Positions 7,318 through 16,889 of a stretch of 64,000 nt of DNA are shown here, in pieces. A program made the position numbers and the translations under genes. Position 1 is the first letter of the stretch, and every line of letters begins with the position of its first letter. The notes under the pieces were generated by a model. That model searched no databases. It was not told the origin of the DNA and worked only from the letters and a program-made list of their open reading frames with translations. Source of the DNA: Pseudomonas sp. DTU_2021_1001937_2_SI_NGA_ILE_001 (lineage in GTDB: Bacteria; Pseudomonadota; Gammaproteobacteria; Pseudomonadales; Pseudomonadaceae); the NCBI RefSeq assembly GCF_032463525.1, contig NZ_CP135971.1, positions 1,550,001 through 1,614,000 of the forward strand, in the 5' to 3' direction.

Positions 7318-9231
7318 ATGAGGCTGCGCCATTGGGACATTCATACACGCACCCAGTTCATCAGCCTCGGCCCGGCGCTGTTGCTGACGCTGGCGCTGAC
7401 CGCATTCTTTACCTTCGTGCGCCTGCAGGACCTGCGCGAGGAAATCAACCACACCGGCCAGCTCATCGCCAACCAGCTGGCGCCTGCCGCCGAACGCGGC
7501 GTGATCACCGATGACGAGGAATCCCTCAAGGCGCTGATGCGCGCGACCCTGTCGATGCCCAGCGTGCAGTACGTGGAGATCCAGGACAGCAGCAACATGC
7601 CGCTGACCTACGTCGAGCAGCCGCCCGACCGGACCCAGCCCGGCCGCCAGCTGGATATTTTCCAGGCGCCCATCCAGGCCAGCGCGCACAGCGCCGGAGC
7701 CATGGACCCGCGCCGCTATTCAGCCAACGGTGCGGGCTACCTGGGCCGCGTACTGGTCGGCATGTCCAGCGACACCTTCAACCAGCGCCAGCAGGAAATC
7801 CTCCTCAAGGCCGGCCTGCTGGCGTTCATCGCCCTGCTGTTCACCTTCCTGTTGGCCCGGCGCCTGGCGCGCAGCCTGTCGCGACCGGTGAGCGAAATGG
7901 GCGAGGCGCTCAAGGCCATGCAGAAAGGTGACTACCACACGCCCCTGCCGGTCATCGACGATGCCGAGCTGGGCGCCCTGGCCCGGCACATCAACAACCT
8001 GGCGGCCAATCTGGAAAAGGCCAGCCAGGAACAGCAGCACTCCATGGCGCAATTGATTCAGACCCGCGAGCAGGCCGAGCAGGCCAGCAAGGCGAAATCG
8101 GACTTCCTGGCGATGATGAGCCATGAACTGCGCACCCCCATGAACGGTGTGCTGGGCATGCTGCAACTGATGGGCACCACCTCGATGACCGTCGAGCAGG
8201 CCGAATACGCCGCCCTGGCCACCGAATCCACCGAGCACCTGCTCAAGGTCATCAACGACATCCTCGATTTCTCGCGTATCGAACGCGACGCCTTGCAGCT
8301 CGAGGGCATTGCCTTCAACCTCGCCGAACTCATCGTCGCCTCGACCCAGGCCTTCAACCCCACCGCCCAGCAGCGCAAGCTGTCACTGGAACTCGACCTG
8401 CAGGAAGGCCTGGAACGTCTGGACGTGATCGGTGATCCGACGCGGATCCGGCAGATCCTGGTCAACCTGATCGGCAACGCGCTGAAGTTCACCGAAGTCG
8501 GCGGCGTCAACGTGCGTGCCGGCTGGGTCGCGACGGACGATGAGCAGGTCATGCTCACCTGCGCGGTGCAGGACACCGGCATCGGCATCCGTGCCGAGTG
8601 CCTGGAGTCGATGTTCGAAGCCTTCCAGCAGGCTGACAGTTCGATTTCGCGGCGTTATGGCGGCACCGGCCTGGGCCTGCCGATCGCCAGGACCCTGGCC
8701 GAGCGCATGGGCGGCAACCTGCAGGCGCGTAGCGAGGAAGGCGTGGGCTCGGTGTTCACCCTCACCCTGCCGTTGCGCCGTGCCTTGCCAGCGGTGGCGG
8801 ACAATGCAGTGGCCGATACCGACAGCGAAGAGGCCGTCGGCGAGCGCTGCGTGCTGTTGGTCGAGGACAACCCGGTCAACAGCACCGTGGTCAAGGCCAT
8901 GCTCAAATCGCTGGGCCTGCGTGTCGAAGTCGCCGTCAACGGTGCCGAAGCCGTGCAGATGGCGCGCTCAGGCCACTATGCGCTGATTCTCATGGACTGC
9001 CGACTGCCGGTGCTGGACGGCTACGAGGCCACTCGCCAGATTCGCCAGATCGAGGGCCTGGAACGCCTGCCGATCATCGCCCTGACCGCCAACGCCCTGC
9101 AGGGTGACCGTGATGCCTGCCTGCAGGCCGGCATGACCGATTACCTGGCAAAGCCCTTCAAGCAGGCCGATCTGCAGCAGGTTTTACGCCGTTGGCTGGC
9201 CTTTCGGGCACCTGTGACTGGCGAGAAATGA
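7318..9231 (+). CDS. hybrid sensor histidine kinase, GacS/BarA-like, PA1611-type
   Basis: 637 aa. Membrane helices at about 16-34 and 162-180 flank a periplasmic domain of about 125 residues. A HAMP linker (about 182-235) follows, then the HisKA domain with phospho-accepting His269 in SHELRTP, an HATPase domain with VNLIGNALKFT and GGTGLGLPI, and a receiver domain with phospho-accepting Asp560 in LMDCRLPVLDG. The chain ends right after the receiver, so there is no HPt domain, unlike GacS. Its place directly before fabA-fabB is that of PA1611 in P. aeruginosa, a kinase known to bind RetS and feed the Gac/Rsm and HptB pathway. That role is inferred from position and domain order. No response regulator gene is adjacent. 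Confidence 0.9.
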   Translation: MRLRHWDIHTRTQFISLGPALLLTLALTAFFTFVRLQDLREEINHTGQLIANQLAPAAERGVITDDEESLKALMRATLSMPSVQYVEIQDSSNMPLTYVEQPPDRTQPGRQLDIFQAPIQASAHSAGAMDPRRYSANGAGYLGRVLVGMSSDTFNQRQQEILLKAGLLAFIALLFTFLLARRLARSLSRPVSEMGEALKAMQKGDYHTPLPVIDDAELGALARHINNLAANLEKASQEQQHSMAQLIQTREQAEQASKAKSDFLAMMSHELRTPMNGVLGMLQLMGTTSMTVEQAEYAALATESTEHLLKVINDILDFSRIERDALQLEGIAFNLAELIVASTQAFNPTAQQRKLSLELDLQEGLERLDVIGDPTRIRQILVNLIGNALKFTEVGGVNVRAGWVATDDEQVMLTCAVQDTGIGIRAECLESMFEAFQQADSSISRRYGGTGLGLPIARTLAERMGGNLQARSEEGVGSVFTLTLPLRRALPAVADNAVADTDSEEAVGERCVLLVEDNPVNSTVVKAMLKSLGLRVEVAVNGAEAVQMARSGHYALILMDCRLPVLDGYEATRQIRQIEGLERLPIIALTANALQGDRDACLQAGMTDYLAKPFKQADLQQVLRRWLAFRAPVTGEK

Positions 9232-9293
9232 GAATTTCCGGCAGTCTTGGCAGTCTGTTCATGAACGGGTCACGGTCGGACGACGAATTTCAG

Positions 9294-9307
9294 TGTACAG
9301 GTGTACA
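9294..9307. promoter_or_regulatory. candidate operator upstream of fabA (TGTACA-GG-TGTACA)
   Basis: Two identical TGTACA half-sites separated by GG lie about 146 bases upstream of the fabA ATG, inside the 221-base gap after the kinase gene. The spacing and symmetry resemble TetR-family operators such as those of FabR or DesT, which control unsaturated fatty acid genes. The assignment is inference. Confidence 0.45.
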
Positions 9308-9452
9308 TTCATTTCACCGCCACTGTGACTTTCATTACAACGCAACAGTCTATGACTAGGCTGCCGGACATCGTCCTGGCGAAACCGTCCGCCAGGACTG
9401 GCGCGTGGCCCCGCTCGGCCAGCGTCGCTAGAGAACATTTTGAGGAGCTCGC

Positions 9453-9968
9453 ATGACCAAACAACACGCCTTTACCCGGGAAGACCTGCTGCGCTGCAGT
9501 CGCGGCGAGCTGTTCGGCCCAGGTAATGCGCAATTGCCCGCCCCGAACATGCTGATGGTCGATCGCATCACTCACATCAGCGAAGAAGGCGGCAAGTACG
9601 GCAAGGGTGAATTGGTCGCCGAGCTGGATATCAACCCCGACCTGTGGTTCTTCGCCTGCCACTTCGAAGGCGACCCCGTCATGCCGGGCTGCCTGGGCCT
9701 CGACGCCATGTGGCAGCTGGTCGGTTTCTACCTGGGCTGGCAGGGCAACCCCGGCCGCGGCCGTGCACTCGGCTCGGGCGAAGTGAAGTTCTTCGGCCAG
9801 GTCCTGCCGTCGGCGAAGAAGGTCACCTATAACATCCATATCAAGCGCACCATGCGCGGCAAGCTGGTCCTGGCAATCGCCGACGGCACCGTGAGCGTCG
9901 ATGGTCGCGAAATCTACAGCGCCGAAGGTCTGCGCGTCGGCCTGTTCACTTCTACTGACAACTTCTAA
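9453..9968 (+). CDS. fabA: bifunctional 3-hydroxydecanoyl-ACP dehydratase/isomerase
   Basis: 171 aa, the standard FabA length. FabA dehydrates 3-hydroxydecanoyl-ACP and isomerises trans-2- to cis-3-decenoyl-ACP, the branch point for unsaturated fatty acids. The active-site motif [21 protein letters not shown] (His near residue 69 and Asp near 82) is intact. The start has a strong GAGGAG ribosome site. It is followed after 10 bases by fabB, its pathway partner, so the two form an operon. Confidence 0.98.
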   Translation: MTKQHAFTREDLLRCSRGELFGPGNAQLPAPNMLMVDRITHISEEGGKYGKGELVAELDINPDLWFFACHFEGDPVMPGCLGLDAMWQLVGFYLGWQGNPGRGRALGSGEVKFFGQVLPSAKKVTYNIHIKRTMRGKLVLAIADGTVSVDGREIYSAEGLRVGLFTSTDNF

Positions 9969-9978
9969 GGGTACCCGC

Positions 9979-11199
9979 ATGCGCCGCGTCGTTATCACTG
10001 GTCTGGGCATCGTTTCGTGCTTGGGCAATGACAAAGACACCGTCTCCGCCAACCTGCGTGCTAGCCGCCCTGGCATCCGTTACAACCCGGAATATGCCGA
10101 AATGGGTCTGCGTAGCCAGGTTTCCGGCTCCATCGACCTCAACCTCGAAGAACTGATCGACCGCAAGGTGTTCCGCTTCGTCGGCCACGCGGCAGCCTAC
10201 GCCTACCTGGCCATGGCCGATGCCATCAAGGACTCGGGTCTCACCGAAGAGCAGATCTCCAACCCGCGTACCGGCCTGATCGCCGGCTCCGGCGGCGCCT
10301 CGACCCTGAACCAGATGGAAGCGCTGGATATCCTGCGCGAGAAAGGCGTCAAGCGTGTCGGCCCGTACCGCGTCACCCGCACCATGAGCAGCACCGTGTC
10401 GGCGTGCCTGGCCACTCCGTTCAAGATCAAGGGCCTGAACTACTCCATCGCTTCGGCCTGCGCCACCAGCGCGCACTGCATCGGCACCGCGATGGAACAG
10501 ATCCAGATGGGCAAGCAGGACATCGTCTTCGCCGGTGGCGGTGAAGAAGAGCACTGGAGCCAGTCGTTCCTGTTCGACGCCATGGGCGCCCTGTCCAGCA
10601 AGCGTAACGACACCCCCGAGAAAGCCTCGCGCGCCTACGACGCCGACCGTGACGGTTTCGTCATCGCTGGCGGTGGTGGCATGGTGGTGGTCGAGGAGCT
10701 GGAGCACGCCCTGGCACGTGGTGCGAAGATCTACGCGGAAGTGGTCGGCTACGGCGCGACCTCCGACGGCTACGACATGGTCGCACCAAGCGGCGAAGGT
10801 GCCATTCGTTGCATGCAACAGGCGCTGTCCACCGTCGACACCCCTATCGACTACCTCAACACCCACGGCACTTCCACGCCGGTCGGTGACGTGGCAGAGA
10901 TGAAGGGCGTGCGCGAAGTGTTCGGCGACAAGGCTCCGGCGATCAGCTCCACCAAGAGCCTCTCCGGCCACTCGCTGGGCGCCGCTGGCGTTCACGAAGC
11001 CATCTACTGCATGCTGATGATGGAAGGCAACTTCATCGCCGGCTCGGCCAACATCGACGAGCTGGACCCAGAAGTCGCCGACCTGCCGATCGTGCGTCAG
11101 ACCCAGGAAAACGCCAAGATCGATACCGTGATGAGCAACAGCTTCGGTTTCGGCGGCACCAACGCCACGCTGGTGCTCAAGCGCTGGCAGGGCAAGTGA
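9979..11199 (+). CDS. fabB: 3-oxoacyl-ACP synthase I
   Basis: 406 aa beta-ketoacyl-ACP synthase. FabB elongates the cis-3-decenoyl-ACP made by FabA, committing it to unsaturated fatty acids. The nucleophile Cys lies in [14 protein letters not shown] near residue 162, and the catalytic His residues are in [11 protein letters not shown] near 297 and [11 protein letters not shown] near 333. The ATG at 9979 (MRRVVITG) is the family start; the frame opens earlier but overlaps fabA. A terminator follows directly. Confidence 0.98.
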   Translation: MRRVVITGLGIVSCLGNDKDTVSANLRASRPGIRYNPEYAEMGLRSQVSGSIDLNLEELIDRKVFRFVGHAAAYAYLAMADAIKDSGLTEEQISNPRTGLIAGSGGASTLNQMEALDILREKGVKRVGPYRVTRTMSSTVSACLATPFKIKGLNYSIASACATSAHCIGTAMEQIQMGKQDIVFAGGGEEEHWSQSFLFDAMGALSSKRNDTPEKASRAYDADRDGFVIAGGGGMVVVEELEHALARGAKIYAEVVGYGATSDGYDMVAPSGEGAIRCMQQALSTVDTPIDYLNTHGTSTPVGDVAEMKGVREVFGDKAPAISSTKSLSGHSLGAAGVHEAIYCMLMMEGNFIAGSANIDELDPEVADLPIVRQTQENAKIDTVMSNSFGFGGTNATLVLKRWQGK

Positions 11200-11223
11200 T
11201 CGACTGCTGATCGCTGAAAAGAA

Positions 11224-11254
11224 AAAGGCCAGTCTGCGGACTGGCCTTTTTTTT
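11224..11254 (+). terminator. rho-independent terminator of fabAB
   Basis: An 11-base-pair stem (AAAGGCCAGTC and GACTGGCCTTT) with a TGCG loop, running into eight T residues, starts 24 bases after the fabB stop. Confidence 0.93.
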
Positions 11255-11392
11255 GCCACTACTGTTCGATCAAGCGCTTTGCTCTGTGGGAGCGAGCCTA
11301 CCTGGCCCGCATTGTTTTTATGCCCATCTGCTAGGCATCGAGCGCAACCACCTGGCGCATTCAGCCGCAAAGAGGCAGGCCTGGCCCCACGG

Positions 11393-12484
11393 TCATACCT
11401 CTTTCAGCGCCGCCTTCTGTCGCGCCGAGCGCTGGCCGCTGACATTGCCGAAGCGCACCTCCCGGGACGGTGAATAGCCGTAGAACGAGGCGTAGCATTT
11501 GCTGAAATGGCTGGGCGAAACGAAGCCGCAGGCCACCCCTACTTCGACTATCGGCAGATCCGAGTGCTGCAGCAAACGGCGGCTCTCGGTGATGCGCAGC
11601 TCCAGGTAGTAGCGCACGGGAGTGGTGCCCAGTTGTTCCTTGAACAATCGCTCGATCTGCCGCTTGGAGCGGCCCACGTAGCTGGAAAGCTGGTCCTGAC
11701 TCAACGGCTCTTCGATATTGGCGCTCATCAGGTTGATCGCCTCGCGCAACGGCTCGCTCATTTTCTCGTGCAACGATGGCTTGGCGCGCCGGTAGCGCGA
11801 CTCCTCGAAGGCCAGGATGTCGACGATGGCATCGACCAGCCCGCGGCCGTGCAGGGTGTTGATCCACTCCAGCACCATGTTGAACGCGCCGGTCGGACTC
11901 GCCGCCGTCAGCCGGTCTCGATCGACCCGGTAGCTTTCACTGGTCACCCGGGCCTCCCGCGCCGTCTCGGCCAATACCGCCCGCTGTTCGGGATGCACGG
12001 CGCACTGGTAGCCATCCAGCAGGCCGGCCTGGCCAAGGAACCACGCGCCACTCCATAGCCCGGCCAGCGCCACGCCTCTTTCGGCGGCCAGGTGCAGCAA
12101 CGCATTGAGCGCCGGGTGGGCCCGCAGAGGCGTACGCAACCCGGAACACAGCACCAGCAGGTCCAGGCCCTGCAAGGCCATGGGCTCGAGACAGGCATCC
12201 GGGCAGATCACCAGCCCCAGATCACTGACCACCGAATCGCCGTTCAGGCTGAAGGTTCGGGTGACGAACAACCCCGAGCGGATCAGGTTGGCGGTGACCA
12301 GGGTATCCAGGGCCTGAGTGAAGGCCGGCAACGAAAAATGCTCGAGCAGCAGAAAGCCGACCCGAGCCTGACGTGGCGTATCGCCCTTATCCCCTACATA
12401 ACGAAGGTTCTGCCCTTGCAGACCTTCGCTGAATTGTCTTCTCTCGACCAATCGCGGCCTCTTAGCGAAATACTTGTTGTTCAT
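11393..12484 (-). CDS. GlxA-family transcriptional regulator (DJ-1/PfpI-like domain plus AraC HTH)
   Basis: 363 aa. Residues about 40-210 form a class-I glutamine-amidotransferase-like (DJ-1/PfpI) sensor domain, and the last 110 residues carry the two helix-turn-helix units of AraC proteins (SQDQLSSYVGRSKRQIERLFKEQ and IVEVGVACGFVSPSHFSKCY). Known members with this layout, such as GbdR, CdhR and SouR, respond to glycine betaine, carnitine or related quaternary amines. It sits 70 bases after the last permease gene of a quaternary-amine ABC operon on the same strand, so it most likely controls that uptake system or the use of its substrate. The start ATG at 12484 is supported by the domain boundary. 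Confidence 0.88.
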   Translation of the reverse strand: MNNKYFAKRPRLVERRQFSEGLQGQNLRYVGDKGDTPRQARVGFLLLEHFSLPAFTQALDTLVTANLIRSGLFVTRTFSLNGDSVVSDLGLVICPDACLEPMALQGLDLLVLCSGLRTPLRAHPALNALLHLAAERGVALAGLWSGAWFLGQAGLLDGYQCAVHPEQRAVLAETAREARVTSESYRVDRDRLTAASPTGAFNMVLEWINTLHGRGLVDAIVDILAFEESRYRRAKPSLHEKMSEPLREAINLMSANIEEPLSQDQLSSYVGRSKRQIERLFKEQLGTTPVRYYLELRITESRRLLQHSDLPIVEVGVACGFVSPSHFSKCYASFYGYSPSREVRFGNVSGQRSARQKAALKEV

Positions 12485-12554
12485 TCCGACGGGTTGTCGG
12501 CCTGACCGTAGCAGCAAGCGAGAGAGGGCATCATACCCCCTCCCCCAGGCCACA

Positions 12555-13406
12555 CTAGCCAGCCAGCGACACCCGGCTACGCTGCAACGCCCCACGGGAC
12601 AGCCGATCAAGCAGCAAGGCTACCGCCACGATCGCCAGGCCGGCGCGCAGGCCCAACCCCATCTCCATGCGTGTCAGGCCACGGGTGACTTCAGCGCCCA
12701 GGCCACCGGCACCGACCAGCCCGGCCAGGACGACCATGGCCAGCGACAGCAGGATGCATTGGTTGAGCCCCACCAGCAGCGTCGGCATCGCGGCAGGAAT
12801 CTCGATCTTGAACAGAATCGCCCGCGGCGGAGCGCCCAGGGCCTGGCCCAGTTCCAGCAGATCCTTGGGCAGCTGCTTGAAGGCCAGGGTGGTCAGCCGC
12901 ATCATCGGTGGCACGCCGTAGATGATGGTGGCAATGATTGCCGGGACCTTGCCCAGGCTGAAGACCATCACCGCCGGGATCAGATACACCCACGGCGGCA
13001 CGGTCTGCATGACATTCAGCAAAGGGCCTACGGCGGCATCCATACGCTTGTAGCGAGCCGCCAGGATACCCAGCGGAAAAGCGATGCTGACGGATATCAG
13101 CACTGACACGCTGACCAGCGCCATGGTCTGCATCGAAGCCACCCACAGCCCGGACAGCAGGCAGAAGCCCAGCATGGCCACGGCCAGCAGCGCCGCCCGC
13201 AGGTTGATGAAGAAATACGCCAGGGCGGTTACCGCGGCGATGAGCAGCCAGGCAGGAATGGACAGCAGGGCCATCTCACAGCCCCCCAGAACCCACTCGA
13301 TCAGCCGGCTGATGGCGGCGAACAGCGGGTGCAGGTTGGCGTTGAGCCAATCCACTGCCGGAGCCAGGTATTCACCCGGCGAAAATCGAATGTCGGCAAG
13401 GCTCAT
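12555..13406 (-). CDS. quaternary-amine/betaine ABC transporter permease 2 (ProW-like)
   Basis: 283 aa inner-membrane permease with six or more hydrophobic helices. The BPD_transp_1 coupling motif ELGQALGAPPRAILFKIEIP (around residue 190) is where the ATPase docks. The N-terminal 60 residues hold an extra soluble plus membrane segment, as in ProW. Its ATG overlaps the stop of the upstream permease by four bases. It is clearly related to, but not a copy of, the upstream permease, so the importer may use a heterodimeric channel. Confidence 0.88.
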   Translation of the reverse strand: MSLADIRFSPGEYLAPAVDWLNANLHPLFAAISRLIEWVLGGCEMALLSIPAWLLIAAVTALAYFFINLRAALLAVAMLGFCLLSGLWVASMQTMALVSVSVLISVSIAFPLGILAARYKRMDAAVGPLLNVMQTVPPWVYLIPAVMVFSLGKVPAIIATIIYGVPPMMRLTTLAFKQLPKDLLELGQALGAPPRAILFKIEIPAAMPTLLVGLNQCILLSLAMVVLAGLVGAGGLGAEVTRGLTRMEMGLGLRAGLAIVAVALLLDRLSRGALQRSRVSLAG

Positions 13407-14257
13407 GAACGGCCTCCAGTTTCGTTGCCCGGGACCAGCCCCTGGGTCATCCGGTCGAGAATCAGGGTGAGGATGACGATGGCGATGGACGCGTTGATCG
13501 ACTTGGCGATGTCCAGGGTGCGGATCGCGCCATAGATCGACTCGCCCAGACCGCCGGAGCCGACGATGCCCGCGATGACCACCATGCCGAAAGCCATCAT
13601 CAGGCTCTGGTTGACACCCGCCATGATGCTCGGCAAGGCGAACGGCAGGCGGATCTTGAAGAACAGCTGCCAGCCAGTGGTGCCATTGGACTCCCCCAGC
13701 TCCAGGAACGGCTTGGGTGTCATGCGTACACCCAGCGCGGTCAGGCGCAGCACCGGCGGTACGGCGACGATGAAGGTGGCGACCAGAGCGGTTCCCGCAC
13801 CGTAACCGAGCAAGGCAATGGCCGGCAGCAGATAGATGTACGGCGGCAACGTCTGCAGCAGATCGAGCACGGGCCCGGTAAGCCGATCGAGTGCCGGTAT
13901 CAGGCCGGCGGCGACCCCCACCGGAATGCCGACTGCCAGCGCCAGGCTGGTGGCGGCCAGTACCAGCGCCAGAGTGCTCATGGTTTCCGGCCACAGGCCC
14001 ATCAGCTCGCAGAAGCACAAGGCCAGGGCGGTGCCCACCGCGAAGCGCGCACTGCGCGACAGTCGCCAGGCCAGCAGTGCGATCAGTACGGCAACGACAT
14101 AGAACGGCGCCGCGCTGAACAGCCAGTAGGTCACCTGGTAAAGCGTCTTGAGTCCGGCGTTGAAGGCATCGAAGGCCGTCGACCAGTTATCTGCCATCCA
14201 GCCGAGGACTGCATCGACGCGCTCGTCGAACGCAGCGGCAAAATCGGCCGGATTCAT
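13403..14257 (-). CDS. quaternary-amine/betaine ABC transporter permease 1 (ProW-like)
   Basis: 284 aa permease of the ProW/OpuAB type. A charged N-terminal segment with VLGWMADNWSTAFDAFN precedes about six membrane helices, and the coupling motif ELGESNGTTGWQLFFKIRLP sits near residue 190. It overlaps the ATPase gene upstream (ATGA at 14254-14257) and the second permease downstream (13403-13406), giving tightly coupled translation of three subunits. Confidence 0.88.
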   Translation of the reverse strand: MNPADFAAAFDERVDAVLGWMADNWSTAFDAFNAGLKTLYQVTYWLFSAAPFYVVAVLIALLAWRLSRSARFAVGTALALCFCELMGLWPETMSTLALVLAATSLALAVGIPVGVAAGLIPALDRLTGPVLDLLQTLPPYIYLLPAIALLGYGAGTALVATFIVAVPPVLRLTALGVRMTPKPFLELGESNGTTGWQLFFKIRLPFALPSIMAGVNQSLMMAFGMVVIAGIVGSGGLGESIYGAIRTLDIAKSINASIAIVILTLILDRMTQGLVPGNETGGRS

Positions 14258-15372
14258 GACAGATTCTCCAGCGCAGCATCGTGGTGTGCCTCCTGGAACT
14301 CATTGGCCACACCCTGCACACCGCGCAGCAGGTCGCGTTGAGTCACCACCCCTACCCGGCGGCCATGCTCGACCACCGCCAGCGCGTCGCGGTCACTGCG
14401 GATCAGCAGGTTGATCAGTTCGTCCAGATCGGCACTGGCATCCGCCGTCGGGAGCGTGTCGACATCGCGTTGCGGTTGTGCCGCCCGCCAGACGTCGAGC
14501 GGCGTCATCACCGCCGCCGCCTTGACCAGATGCAAGCGCGAGATGCCCGCGACGAAATCGGCTACGTAATCATCGGCCGGGTGCAGGACGATTTCTTCCG
14601 CCGTGCCCTCCTGGATGATCATCCCGTCTTTCATGATCGCGATACGGTCACCGATGCGGATCGCCTCTTCCAGGTCGTGGGTGATGAACACCGCCGATTT
14701 GCCCAGCGACTTGGCCAGGTCACGGAATTCATCCTGCAGCTGGCGACGAATCAAGGGGTCCAAGGCACTGAACGGCTCGTCCATGAGGATGACTTCGGGG
14801 TCGGAGGTGATCGCCCGGGCCAGGCCCACGCGCTGCTGCATGCCCCCCGACAGTTCGGACGGGTAACGATTGACCCAGTCGGACAGACCGACCTTGGCCA
14901 GTGCCTGCTCGGCCACGCGATGCCGCTCGGCCTTCGACACACCACGCACCTCCAGACCGAAGGCGGCGTTCTCCAGTACGGTGCGGTGCGGCAGCAGGGC
15001 CACGCCCTGGAACACCATGCCGATATGCCGGGCGCGAATTTCGCGCAGCTCGGCCCCCTCGAGCTTGGCGAGGTCCTTGCCCTTGATGAGAATCTGCCCG
15101 GAAGTGGACGCAATGAGTTTGTTGAACATGCGAATCAAGGTGGACTTGCCGCTGCCGGACAACCCCATGATGCAAAAGATCTCGCCGCGTCGCAGCTGGA
15201 TATTCACATCGGAAACACCTACCACACAGCCGAAATCCTGCAGGATCTGCTTCTTGCTCAAGCCGCGTTCGATATACGCCTGCATGGCGGCCGAGGCGTT
15301 CTCGCCGAACACCTTCCAGACCGACTGACAGCTGACCAACACTTCATCAGTGTCATGTTTGACTGTATTCAT
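14254..15372 (-). CDS. quaternary-amine/betaine ABC transporter ATP-binding protein with CBS domain (ProV-like)
   Basis: 372 aa. The ABC core shows Walker A GLSGSGKST near residue 72, signature LSGGMQQRVGLARA near 170 and Walker B VILMDEPFSALD near 194. The N-terminal extension (VWKVFGENA and the GLSKKQILQDFG stretch) is typical of ProV/OpuAA. The C-terminal 75 residues form a CBS-like domain (DRDALAVVEHGRRVGVVTQRDLL), which in OpuA senses ionic strength and gates transport. Osmotic gating here is inference. It is the second gene of the operon, 129 bases after the binding-protein gene. Confidence 0.92.
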   Translation of the reverse strand: MNTVKHDTDEVLVSCQSVWKVFGENASAAMQAYIERGLSKKQILQDFGCVVGVSDVNIQLRRGEIFCIMGLSGSGKSTLIRMFNKLIASTSGQILIKGKDLAKLEGAELREIRARHIGMVFQGVALLPHRTVLENAAFGLEVRGVSKAERHRVAEQALAKVGLSDWVNRYPSELSGGMQQRVGLARAITSDPEVILMDEPFSALDPLIRRQLQDEFRDLAKSLGKSAVFITHDLEEAIRIGDRIAIMKDGMIIQEGTAEEIVLHPADDYVADFVAGISRLHLVKAAAVMTPLDVWRAAQPQRDVDTLPTADASADLDELINLLIRSDRDALAVVEHGRRVGVVTQRDLLRGVQGVANEFQEAHHDAALENLS

Positions 15373-15501
15373 TTCACCCCCGTCGAACCAGAAGCTTCTG
15401 GTCTGATTATTGATATCAAGTTCGGCAGATAAGGGCCGCCTGACATCCCGGCGACAGTGATGCCGGGAATTGACGAGACGGCCGCGGGGCGAGTCAGCGC
15501 C

Positions 15502-16353
15502 TCAGTATTTCTTCATGTTTTCCCAGCGCTTGACGAGGTCGGCATTGTTGTCGGTCCAGTCCTTGACTGCCTGGTCCATGGTCTTGCCGTCTTTCACTTC
15601 GCCATTGATGGAGGTGATCACCGACAGCGGTACATAGATGCCCGCGATGGTCTCGCGCGCTTGCGGGTTTTCCGCCGAAAAGCCCTTGCGACCGATCCAG
15701 TAGTAGCTCTGTGGCGGAGCGAAGATACCCTTGGGGTCCTTGAGGAACTTGACGTCGTATTTCTGCGTCATCCAGGACGGTTCCCAGACCGTCACGGCGA
15801 TCCATTCCTTGCGGTCCACGGCAGACTTGAGCGCCGCGCTCATGGCCGCGCTGCTGCCTTCGATGAGGTTGAGCTTGATGCCGTACATCTTGACTGCCGC
15901 ACTGGCTTCGTTCATCAGCCCCGAACCCGGCTCGATACCGACGATGCGATTGTTGAATTTGTCGGCGCTGTCGTTGAGCTGCTCCAGCGAGTCGACCGGT
16001 ACATATTTGGGTACCGCGACACCTTGGTAGAGGCCATGGGAGACCGGCGAGATTTTCTCCAGGCGGTTCTTGTTCTTGTTCCAGTAGTCCTGGGTGACGT
16101 AGTCGATCTGCGAGGCAAGAATCTGGATATCGCCCTTGCTCAAGGCGGCGTAGGCGATGCCCCATTCGGAGAAGGTGGTGACCTTGACGGTATAGCCGGA
16201 GTCTTCCAGTACCTTCTTGGTGATACCGGTGATGGGGGTGACATCTTCATAGGAAATGGTCCCCATGTTGATGACTTTCTCTTCTGCGTGAACTGGTGCG
16301 GCGGCCATGGCGACAACCGACAATGCACAAAGCGCCTTAAACAAACGTTTCAT
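15502..16353 (-). CDS. quaternary-amine/betaine ABC transporter substrate-binding protein (OpuAC/ProX family)
   Basis: 283 aa with a signal peptide (MKRLFKALCALSVVAMAAAPVHA, cleavage after AHA-like VHA). The mature part is an OpuAC-type periplasmic binding protein with MGTISYEDVTPITGITKKVLE at its start and VTVWEPSWMTQKYDVKFL near residue 195; tryptophans and tyrosines such as these form the aromatic cage that holds trimethylammonium groups. The exact ligand (betaine, choline, carnitine or other) cannot be told. As first gene it probably has the promoter in the long gap before the divergent GntR gene. A CCCGGC/GCCGGG hairpin in the 129-base gap to the ATPase gene may lower downstream expression. 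Confidence 0.92.
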   Translation of the reverse strand: MKRLFKALCALSVVAMAAAPVHAEEKVINMGTISYEDVTPITGITKKVLEDSGYTVKVTTFSEWGIAYAALSKGDIQILASQIDYVTQDYWNKNKNRLEKISPVSHGLYQGVAVPKYVPVDSLEQLNDSADKFNNRIVGIEPGSGLMNEASAAVKMYGIKLNLIEGSSAAMSAALKSAVDRKEWIAVTVWEPSWMTQKYDVKFLKDPKGIFAPPQSYYWIGRKGFSAENPQARETIAGIYVPLSVITSINGEVKDGKTMDQAVKDWTDNNADLVKRWENMKKY

Positions 16354-16889
16354 GGTTCATTCCCCTGGTACACGAGTGTTCGGGCCTCTGATGGGAAGCC
16401 CCGCTCTTCAAACAGCCGTGTCACAGAAACACGGCTGGTTATTCTTTTTGTTCTGCTTGAGAGCTCACACCCGACATCGACTTGCTGGCAGGACGAGGCG
16501 TTGCGCTCTTCGCGCATGCAAGGCAGGGATCAGCCTGAACGGTGTCCAGCCCCCGCATGCGCTAGTTGATGAGGCGAGACTCGCATGCGCAAGAACGGCG
16601 GTCAACGGAAATGTATTCTTTGTGTATACCTAAATAAAACTCAAAAAATACAGCTAAACGCCAGGTTTTTCTTGGCTTTCAAGCGATTAGCGAGTGAATT
16701 CAAGGTTGTGCGCTTGTCGCTTTCGAGCAGTACCCTGTCGTTTTTACGAATGGGCGACGAGCGCTTTTCTGGATGGGTGGTCGGCAGCGGCATCAGAAGG
16801 ATTCCGGCGCGCGGAGCCAGGCGAAAAACCGGTGGACAGGCGCAGGGCCAGCTTTCAATATCCGTAATACAAATAGCAGACAATCCATC
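16354..16889. promoter_or_regulatory. divergent control region between the ABC importer and the GntR gene, with a GTATAC site
   Basis: This 536-base gap contains no convincing gene. Its centre (about 16610-16690) is AT-rich, unlike its surroundings. A palindromic core GTATAC at 16624-16629 (in TTTGTGTATACCTAAA) resembles the half-sites used by FCD-type GntR repressors, so self- or importer regulation is plausible. No promoter could be assigned with confidence. Confidence 0.4.
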
